From the NCBI GenBank assembly GCA_014801875.1, contig JAAVDJ010000010.1, positions 159,443 to 223,442 of the forward strand: a DNA stretch of 64,000 nucleotides, read 5' to 3'. The DNA is from Bacteroides sp. GTDB lineage: Bacteria > Bacteroidota > Bacteroidia > Bacteroidales > Muribaculaceae. Below the pieces are notes generated by a model, which was given only the letters and a program-made list of their open reading frames with translations, did no database searches and was not told the origin of the DNA. Below are positions 51,842-60,400 of this stretch, one piece after another. Both the position numbers and the translations under genes were made by a program. Position 1 is the stretch's first letter. Each line of letters begins with the position of its first letter.

Positions 51842-52828
51842 TTATTCAAACATTCGGGCCGGAAGTTCGGCATATTGTCCTTCAAAGGTTGCTGAGAAAG
51901 CCTCCCCTACCTTATATGAAATCTTGGCTTTTGACAGAAGGGTGCCTTCTACGGTGGAGAAATGGAAACTCTTGAAGATATAGTTGGGATAGTCCACAAG
52001 AACTGCGTTCATATCTGTACCCTCCGGGACCTTTGGAATGATATCGGTGCCATTTATTTCGAAAGACCCGTTTTTCAAAGTCATGGGAAGTGAGGGAAGA
52101 TAAACCACGGCCAAAGAGGGAGCTTTATCGGCAAACTTCGCATCGTAGATAACCACATCAGCTGTCTTGCTGTTGACATCAATGAAAATGCGATATACCA
52201 TGCCGTTGTTTTCATATTCTCCTCCCGGATAAGTCGTGACTGTCTTCCCGAAGAAACTCATGTCTGTCGAGCAGGTTATGACATCGAAAAGGTTTCCGAC
52301 CGAATAGCTTCCTATGACAAGTGGCGGTATATCATAGTCCGGACGATACATCGCTCCGGAATGATAGGTGGTCTTTCCGTCTTTCTCTACTGTGGGTATC
52401 CATTTCTTACTCGGCACATATTCCATGCCGGAAGGAATCGGAAAGCTTGTCAGATAAAACTGGCAGTCGCCAAGAGCGTTCGCCTGACCCACATTCGCTG
52501 TGAAACCGGAAGCGTACACACCCATCCCGCGTGACGGAGATATATCCTCGTATTTCACTCCGTTTGTCGCAAAGCCATAGTTGATGTTGTTGACTGTCAG
52601 GCTTGTCGTAGAAATACTCTCTTTCTGTTCGGTATAGTTGAAATTAAATGTATATGCTCCCCAGGAAATCATCGGCGTATCTCCATTGTTGAAAGAAATA
52701 TAATTCAACGCCGGATAAAGGATTGTCTGGCTTGCTTCCCCTGTGGAAGGCTCGCATGAAGTAAAGAGCGTGCCCGCAAGGACTACCGCTCCAAGAAGAG
52801 CTTTGCTCGAAAAATTGAATTTTTTCAT
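51842..52828 (-). CDS. Hypothetical lipoprotein
   Basis: Lipobox LAGTLFTSC; directly downstream of the TonB receptor on the same strand. Confidence 0.75.
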   Translation of the reverse strand: MKKFNFSSKALLGAVVLAGTLFTSCEPSTGEASQTILYPALNYISFNNGDTPMISWGAYTFNFNYTEQKESISTTSLTVNNINYGFATNGVKYEDISPSRGMGVYASGFTANVGQANALGDCQFYLTSFPIPSGMEYVPSKKWIPTVEKDGKTTYHSGAMYRPDYDIPPLVIGSYSVGNLFDVITCSTDMSFFGKTVTTYPGGEYENNGMVYRIFIDVNSKTADVVIYDAKFADKAPSLAVVYLPSLPMTLKNGSFEINGTDIIPKVPEGTDMNAVLVDYPNYIFKSFHFSTVEGTLLSKAKISYKVGEAFSATFEGQYAELPARMFE

Positions 52829-52875
52829 TGTTTAGTGTTGTTATTGATGATTCTTGTTTTATAAGATAGGGTAGT

Positions 52876-55137
52876 TCAAAAACTTACTCTTAAAGTGGCT
52901 CCCACTTCCACACCTTTACCCCGTTGGAAAAATTCGTTTCCCATCGACATGAAATAGAATGTATGGTAAGAGGTGTCGGTTATGTTTTTACCCCATATTC
53001 TTAGACTCATTTTATCGTCGCCTAAAGTGACGGACGCTCCTAAAAGAGCATAGAATTTCTGATAATCCTCATTGGATTCATTCCAATAGATTTTTCCTGT
53101 TCCTCTCAGATTCACATCCAGGATTATGTTTTTCAATAATGGCACACCGGTTGGGATGGTATACAGCCCCTGAATGTAGAGGGTATTGCCCGGCGCATAG
53201 GGAAGATATTTCCCTTTGAAATCGGATATGCCGTTGTGGAATTGACGGAATCGAGCGTTGGTGTAACCATAGCTTCCATTGAATGAAAGTCTGTCGGTAG
53301 CGTGCCATGCAAGTGAGAACTCCCCACCGAAACTGCGTGTCTTTCCCGCATTGGTCATGATGCGACCCGTAGTAGTGCCGTCAGGGAACATTGTCAGCTG
53401 CTGGTCACGGCAGTCGATATAGAAAAGGGCTGCATCGACGACAAGACTTGAGGAGAGGAGATTGAAGTGGCCTCCTATTTCATAGTTCCAGCTTTGCTCC
53501 GGCTTGTATCCTACGACATCATCCACATCGTAAGAAGCTCCAATTCCCATGATTCCCATTAATCTCTGTTGAAGCACATCACTGAACATCTGTGTGTTGA
53601 ATCCTCCTGCCTTGTATCCCTTGCTGATCTTTCCATATAAATTGCCTGTTCCGGAAGGGAAAGAATAAACTGCAGCCAGTTCAGGCAGCAAGGTGAGGAA
53701 GTCTCTTTTTAGTTTGCCGTAATCATCAATATCTACCGGGATATTATGATACGGCTCATACCCCTCCCCTTCCCTCCTGAGGATAGTATAAGAGGTGGCG
53801 CAATAACTATGGTAGTCAAGCCATGAGCGCTCATAATCAAGACGGAGGGCTCCTGACAGGCGGAAATTTCCCAGAGTTAATTCAGATTTATGATACAGAG
53901 CCACTCCGAAAGTGCGGTTGGCGAAATCACTGTTTAGGCTGAAACTACGGCTGTCCCATTTTATCGGATAAGAGGGGTTGGCCTCATTACGATGACTCTC
54001 GATAAGGTCAGAAATTCCTTTATCTTTGAAGGTCACGGGAGCCTGCATGTCGAGGTTCTTATAAAACCCGAAGAGTCCGAAAAGCCAGTCATACTTCTCC
54101 CCTCCCCCGTTGTTTCTTACAACAATATCTTCCGACACAGCCGTATCCTTTTTCTTTTGGGTAAGGGTAAAGAAATCTTGTGGAAGAAAATCCTGGTCAA
54201 GAGTCATATTGTCGTCAAGATATTGCACAGCAGAAATAGATGTTAGGATAAACCTTTCCGGGGCATATCGCAGGGTCAGTCCGTCGGAGAAAGTAAACCG
54301 ACGGTAAAAACATGTGTCGTTGTATTCTATCTTTCCCGATGCTTTAGATTCATAGGGATAACCACCCTGCCGCAATATCCCCGCAGATGCCACATTCTGC
54401 AAGGTGAGTTCGCGGGAGATATTCCAGTTGGCCTTTACCCGACCGCTCCAATTGTTTTCCCCATCGATTTTTTTACCATTATATTCATTCCGGAAAAAAC
54501 CGTCAAGATGAGAGTAGGCTCCATTTATCGACAATCCGAATGAAGGGGCAAACTTATGATACCATCCGGCAGCAACCCGTGCCCTTCCCCCATTACCTCC
54601 CTCGGCCGTGAGCCTCCACCCTTGATACCTCATGGGGGAAAGAGTGGAGATGTTTATGACGCCGGCCATGGTGTTGCGTCCGTACAAGGTGGATTGCGGG
54701 CCGCGCAACATCTCAACAGATGCAATATCCGTGATGTCGAAATCATACGCATCCTTGTTCAGGTAAGGGACATTGTCAACATTCAACCCCACAGAAGGAT
54801 TGTCCATTCGCGCCCCGATGCCGCGGACATAGATGGTGGAAGTAATTCTTGAGCCATATTCAGGCATATAGAAATTAGGAACCACATCCGAAATGCCCCT
54901 TAATTCAAGAGCCCCTGCCTGTTCGATTTGAGCACGTGTGAGAAGAGTGGCTGCCTCCGGTTGCTCTCTGAGACGCGACATCTGTTTCACAGAGGTCACA
55001 TTCACCTCCTCCAGGACGGTGACAAGAGTGTCCGGTAGCTCGACATCCTCCGTTGATGCTGAAACAGCATTATTGGCCTGCATTCCAAAGAGAGTGCCGG
55101 TCAATAATGAAATACGTATGAAGGAGGTCAGTTTCAC
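52876..55137 (-). CDS. TonB-dependent outer membrane receptor
   Basis: Signal peptide; plug QPEAATLLTRAQIEQAGALELRGISDVVPNFYMPEYG...VEMLRGPQSTLYGRNTMAGVINI; C-terminal barrel ending GVEVGATLRVSF. GTG start. Confidence 0.93.
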   Translation of the reverse strand: MKLTSFIRISLLTGTLFGMQANNAVSASTEDVELPDTLVTVLEEVNVTSVKQMSRLREQPEAATLLTRAQIEQAGALELRGISDVVPNFYMPEYGSRITSTIYVRGIGARMDNPSVGLNVDNVPYLNKDAYDFDITDIASVEMLRGPQSTLYGRNTMAGVINISTLSPMRYQGWRLTAEGGNGGRARVAAGWYHKFAPSFGLSINGAYSHLDGFFRNEYNGKKIDGENNWSGRVKANWNISRELTLQNVASAGILRQGGYPYESKASGKIEYNDTCFYRRFTFSDGLTLRYAPERFILTSISAVQYLDDNMTLDQDFLPQDFFTLTQKKKDTAVSEDIVVRNNGGGEKYDWLFGLFGFYKNLDMQAPVTFKDKGISDLIESHRNEANPSYPIKWDSRSFSLNSDFANRTFGVALYHKSELTLGNFRLSGALRLDYERSWLDYHSYCATSYTILRREGEGYEPYHNIPVDIDDYGKLKRDFLTLLPELAAVYSFPSGTGNLYGKISKGYKAGGFNTQMFSDVLQQRLMGIMGIGASYDVDDVVGYKPEQSWNYEIGGHFNLLSSSLVVDAALFYIDCRDQQLTMFPDGTTTGRIMTNAGKTRSFGGEFSLAWHATDRLSFNGSYGYTNARFRQFHNGISDFKGKYLPYAPGNTLYIQGLYTIPTGVPLLKNIILDVNLRGTGKIYWNESNEDYQKFYALLGASVTLGDDKMSLRIWGKNITDTSYHTFYFMSMGNEFFQRGKGVEVGATLRVSF

Positions 55138-55142
55138 GCCTG

Positions 55143-55173
55143 CAAAATTAGTTTAAGCTAAAATCTTCTGCAA
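55143..55173 (-). promoter_or_regulatory. Putative promoter of the TonB receptor gene
   Basis: Minus-strand TTG-like -33, 20-nt spacer, TAATTTTG (55150-55143), abutting the GTG start at 55137. Confidence 0.45.
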
Positions 55174-55236
55174 TCATCATTTCTAATGATTTTTTATTAT
55201 TTTTGCATCATTAAACGAAACATAAGGGAATCAATC

Positions 55237-56451
55237 ATGAAATCGATACGCGAACTATATAGAATAGGGACCGGCCCCTCCTCCAGCCACACCATGGGTC
55301 CGAGGAAAGCCGCAGAGATTTTTTTAAAAAAACATCCCTACGCCTCAGCTTATGAAGTTGTTCTCTACGGCAGTCTTGCTGCAACGGGGAAAGGCCACAT
55401 GACGGATGTGGCTATCACTGATGTACTCAGCCGGTCGGAACTACCCGTGAAAATAATCTGGAAGCCGGAAGAATTTCTCCCATACCATCCGAACGGGATG
55501 ACATTCCGGAGCCTCAACGCCGCCGGCCTCCCCTCGGATGAATGGACTGTCTATAGCGTCGGGGGCGGCGCGATCGAGGGGGAAGGCCTCGCTCATGAAG
55601 GGGGAGCGGAAATATACAACCGCAACACCATGACTGACATCATGGAATATTGTGAACGCAGTGGCAGAAGCTATTGGGAATATGTGGAGCTGAGCGAAGG
55701 GGCCGGCATAAACGACTATCTTGACGAGGTGTGGAAAACCATGAAGGAAGCGGTCGAAAGAGGAATATCTCGCGACGGTCGCCTTCCCGGTCCGCTTAAT
55801 CTTCCGAGGAAAGCCCGTGCCTACTATATGCGCGCCGAAGGGTATCGCGACAATCTTCGTTCACGCGGTCTTGTTTTCTCCTATGCTTTGGCCGTAAGTG
55901 AAGAAAATGCATCCGGTGGCGTCATTGTGACTGCCCCTACGTGTGGCAGCTGCGGTGTTGTTCCGGCTGTTCTGTATCATATTTGGAAAAGTCGGAAAAT
56001 GTCAGACATGGAGATTCGTCATGCTCTTGCCACAGCCGCTTTGATAGGAAATGTGGTCAAACACAACGCGAGTATCTCAGGTGCTGACGTTGGTTGCCAG
56101 GGTGAAGTCGGAGTGGCTTGTGCCATGGCGGCAGGAGCAGCCTGTCAGCTTTTCGGAGGTACTCCGGCACAGATTGAATATGCAGCGGAGATGGGACTTG
56201 AACATCATCTGGGAATGACGTGCGATCCCGTCTGCGGCCTTGTTCAGATTCCATGTATCGAGCGAAATGCTTATGCTGCCGCGCGTGCGCTTGACGCAAA
56301 TATATATTCCACATTCTCTGACGGGCAGCACAGAGTAAGTTTCGACAAGCTAATCCAGGTGATGAAAGAGACCGGCCACGACCTCCCCTCCCTATATAAG
56401 GAGACGGGTGCCGGCGGCCTTGCTAAGGACTATAAGATTGACCATGTCTGA
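55237..56451 (+). CDS. sdaA: L-serine ammonia-lyase, single-chain Fe-S type
   Basis: ELYRIGTGPSSSHTMGPRKAAEIF; TCGSCGVVPAVLY; MTCDPVCGLVQIPCIERNAYAAARAL. Confidence 0.95.
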   Translation: MKSIRELYRIGTGPSSSHTMGPRKAAEIFLKKHPYASAYEVVLYGSLAATGKGHMTDVAITDVLSRSELPVKIIWKPEEFLPYHPNGMTFRSLNAAGLPSDEWTVYSVGGGAIEGEGLAHEGGAEIYNRNTMTDIMEYCERSGRSYWEYVELSEGAGINDYLDEVWKTMKEAVERGISRDGRLPGPLNLPRKARAYYMRAEGYRDNLRSRGLVFSYALAVSEENASGGVIVTAPTCGSCGVVPAVLYHIWKSRKMSDMEIRHALATAALIGNVVKHNASISGADVGCQGEVGVACAMAAGAACQLFGGTPAQIEYAAEMGLEHHLGMTCDPVCGLVQIPCIERNAYAAARALDANIYSTFSDGQHRVSFDKLIQVMKETGHDLPSLYKETGAGGLAKDYKIDHV

Positions 56452-57358
56452 TTTCGAGATACACACCCTCGGGTGCGGTTCTGCTCGCCCATCTTTGCGA
56501 CATCAACCCTCCTCCACGGTAGTGAAACATCGTGGCAATCTGTTTATGGTGGATTGTGGTGAGGGGGCTCAGTTAGGATTCATGCGTCAGCGTCTCTCTT
56601 TCTCACGCCTGCGCCATATCTTTCTAACTCACCTTCACGGAGATCACGTATTCGGTCTTCCCGGACTTATTGGCACCCTCGCGCTCAACGGCTCCGGAGG
56701 AGGCGTAACAATTCATACATTCGCTGACGGTGAGAGACAACTGCGAGCCATCTTCGACTATTTCTGCCGAGACACCCCTTTCGAAATAAATTTCAATGTC
56801 ATCAAGCCTGAAGATGCTGTGATTCTCGAAACAAAGTCGCTGACAGTAAGGACCGTTAAACTGAAACATCGCGTTCCGGCCGTCGGGTTTGTGTTTGAGG
56901 AGAAGATTGGGGAAAGGCATATCAATCCTTCAATGTGCGAACGATATGAGGTGCCGAAGAGCTGGATGAGACGCCTTAAAGGTGGGGAAGACTATATCAT
57001 GGAAGACGGGACAGTGATTCCCAACAATATTCTTACCTTTGACCCGACACCTCCCAAAAGTTATGCCCACATAAGCGACACGGTTTACCTTCCTGCCCTT
57101 GCTGAAAAGATAAAAGGGGTTGATCTCCTATTTCATGAAACCACCTATCTTAATCAGCATTTGGCTATGGCGGCTCCACGTGGACATTCAACTGCTGCGC
57201 AAGCTGCGATGGTGGCGCGGGATGCCGGGGCCGGGAGACTCCTGACCGGGCATTACTCGTCTCGTTATGACGATGATTCACTTTTTCTCAAAGAGGCTTC
57301 TGAAATATTCCCCAACGTTGTCCTGAACCGTGAGGGATTGGTCACTCCTATCTCTTGA
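56444..57358 (+). CDS. rnz: Ribonuclease Z
   Basis: THLHGDHVFGLPGL; FHETTYLNQHLAMAAPRGHSTAAQAA; LLTGHYSSRY. ATG 56444 overlaps the sdaA stop by 8 nt. Confidence 0.94.
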   Translation: MSDFEIHTLGCGSARPSLRHQPSSTVVKHRGNLFMVDCGEGAQLGFMRQRLSFSRLRHIFLTHLHGDHVFGLPGLIGTLALNGSGGGVTIHTFADGERQLRAIFDYFCRDTPFEINFNVIKPEDAVILETKSLTVRTVKLKHRVPAVGFVFEEKIGERHINPSMCERYEVPKSWMRRLKGGEDYIMEDGTVIPNNILTFDPTPPKSYAHISDTVYLPALAEKIKGVDLLFHETTYLNQHLAMAAPRGHSTAAQAAMVARDAGAGRLLTGHYSSRYDDDSLFLKEASEIFPNVVLNREGLVTPIS

Positions 57359-57434
57359 CTTTTACAATATATCTCAACTATGGCAACCATTCCGCAGACA
57401 CATTGAGATAGCTACCTTAGACCTCATAATAATG

Positions 57435-57482
57435 AAATGAAAAGGCGTCTGACTCAGAGTCGGACGCCTTTTCATTTATTTT
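57435..57482. terminator. Bidirectional terminator between rnz and the A2M-like gene
   Basis: aaatgaaaaggcgtctgact cag agtcggacgccttttcattt (20-bp stem with one G-T pair), T-rich flank. Confidence 0.8.
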
Positions 57483-57489
57483 ATCTTTA

Positions 57490-60400
57490 TTATTTTATCT
57501 TTATTATCTCTCCCGCTGAGTGGGCCACTTGCTGTGGAGAATAAAGACTTTGAACTGTGGCTATGCCATTGGCATATTCACCTTCTCTATCGACGTGACA
57601 ATCATAGCTGAATACATTCACTCCTTTCGGAAGATTATAAAGGAAAAGAGTGGTGCGCGTGTCTCTGACCTCTCGATACATACCTCGGCCGTCATTGAAT
57701 ATATACCCGGATAGCTGTTCGTCGGGTGAAAGACATGAGGGTCGTTCATCTACTATCGCGACGTAATCCATATCCTTGTCGCAAGTGACGGTTAAAGTCA
57801 CCCTGACCTTATCACCGACTTTCAGGTCTCCGGAAAAAGCGTTTTCTCCGCTTTCGTTTGCGTCAATCCTCAGAATCTGCTTCTCTATCTTGAGGTTTTC
57901 GCATCTTTCACTTTTGACATCCTTTATTGGAGCGACATACTGACTGATTACTGCGCCCCATGAGGGAATGACGGTGTTTTTAGAAATGGTCAGCTCCTTG
58001 CCGGATGATTTTCGTGGGTCAAGCGCGACTGTAGCTATCCCTGAAGGTTGCGACTGATTGTCGATCTTCACTGTCTTACCCCCTATTCTTACCTCCGGGA
58101 GTGGAGATGCTTCCGTCCAGTCCGTTCCACTGTCAAGAATTGCCTGTATGACTTCGACTGTATTGGAATCATAACCCCAATCCTCAGTCTCTTTCTGCAA
58201 AACCAACCACTGGCGCAAACCGTCGACGGCCTCAGCTTTCGGTTCTATTTCAGCGAAAGCTTCCAACACAGTGGTCGTCACCTTCAGCCTGTCACGATAG
58301 TACGGACTCTCTTCTATATTTGCAAACTGCCATCCCTTATCGGCATCCTTTACGGCATATTGTCTCAGAGATTCAAGAATTTCTCCGGCATATCTCTCAT
58401 ACCCTTTGCTCCTCGCCATCACAACAGCGGCCATAGCTTTCTCCGAAATACCGAAGGTTTTCCATTCCTCAGCTATCGCTTTCAGAGCTTTGCTCCTTAA
58501 TGATGAAAAGCCTGTGGAGCCGACTCCATCCTCTAAATCACTTCTGACATAGAGGTAATCAAGCATATCATAGGTTGAGAATTTATTTTTGGATTTCACA
58601 TAATCCTCATATACTTTCTTGTCGCAGTAGCTGACACCTTTCTTGACCATTGAATTAGCATCTTTCGGAAGATTGTCATTCCTCTTCATCATTCCGAAAC
58701 GTGCAAGCACACTGCGGGTGATAAATTCGGAAGATTGCATTCCGCTGCACCAACTCCAGCCGCCGTCATTATTTTGAAGATTTTTCACCTCCTCCAATAA
58801 TTCAGCAGATGCTTTTGCCGCTTTCCCATCTTCCAGAAGTTCGGAAAGGTTTCTGAGTCGTTGTGGCTCTGAAGAGGCATTGTTCACCCAAGGGGTCTCT
58901 GAAAGCGCTACGCTCTTGAGGTTCTCATCTTTCTCCAGGTTTGAGGTCATCACTTCGGCGGATTTATCTTTATCTGAGAAGATTTTACCCAATTCAGCTT
59001 TTACTTCCGGATATTTCTCAACTATTCCTCCCGCTGTAACATTTGCATAAAGCGCGCGCATGAGGGTCAAGACATTCTTTGATTCCGGAGTAGATATCGA
59101 GGGTAAAGCAAGGATACATTCCCAGACAGGGTTGCTGCAATAGCGCAACGTAAGGTTTGCATCCGCCGGATATTTCGGAAGCTTCACCGTAAATGTGTTT
59201 TTATCCCTTCCCAGATAGAATTGGGTCGATTCTATAAGAGGAGTGGACGACGGCAATACGGGGATAACAGTCTGTTCCCCGTCAGAGAACTGGCCCGATG
59301 ATCCAACCGTGCGTATGCCTATTGATGTAATATCCGCCGGGACTTCGAAATTAATGGATATTCTTCTGTTCCCGGAAGCTACGACTTCTGAAGTGCTCTC
59401 ATGGGAGGAGCAGATTGTCTCCCCGTTCAAAGGATTGAAGAGAACTATCTCTCCGGTGAGCTTCTCCGTGTTTTCTGAATTGTTGAAAATAATGGCTGAG
59501 ATTTCAGCTGTGTCGCCTGTCCTGAGGAAACGTGGAGCATTGGTCTGAACCATTACTTTCTTTGAGGCCACTGCGTCAAGTATCATTCCTGCGGTCATCA
59601 ATTCGTCGTTGTAGCCATAAATCTGAAATTGCCAGGTGGTGTTGAAATTCGGCACGGTGAATTCCACTTCCACATTTCCGTCAGCATCCCCCGTGAGTTC
59701 CGGGAGGAAAAAGGCAAGGGGCATTTCCATGGGACGCAACTCGGGCTCCTTCGAGTTTCCGTTTGTGCTTCCGAGTTCAGCCTCTCCGGCATCAGTCGCA
59801 ACCTCCTCCATAGCATCCTCCATCTTTATTCCCGTTGCCTTGCTCTTGCGAGCCATAGCCAAAGGAGCAGCGGATTTCACTACCGGCTCTTCCATATCAT
59901 ACATTTCGTTTTTCACACTGCTCTCATTCACCTCCAAAACATTATTAAACATTACACCTCTGACAGCAATCCGACTGCTCATACCGAGACCGTAGCCATA
60001 AGTATTCCATGAAGGTACGAAAGAATCAAATCCGCTGTATTTCGGCAATGTGTTGAATTTCGCTGAGATTATTATATTCCTCAGGTTGATGGAAGATCCC
60101 CCGATAGTGTTGTAGAGGCCTCCTCGTTCGGGATTGAATGTCCATGAGAAAGGTCGTATCGCATTGAGGGCTTTGTCTGTCATAACGGCAAAGGCAGGGA
60201 GATTCTTGACCGGCATTGAATCAAGCGAGAAAGTGAATTTCCATTTCTCTTCCTCTCCCGATGTCAGAGTGTTGCGGAAGGTAGAGGCTTTCACTTCCAT
60301 TTTTTTGCGTGAGCTTTCCGGTTCTAATGTCACTACCCCCTTCTTCTGGTCATAATCATGCAACCCTGCAAGATTAACCCATGTCTTCGAACCTGCCGCC

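Noticed and set aside
55237-57358. sdaA-rnz overlap as an unusual fusion
   Set aside because: The 8-nt ATG/TGA overlap is ordinary translational coupling, not a fusion.
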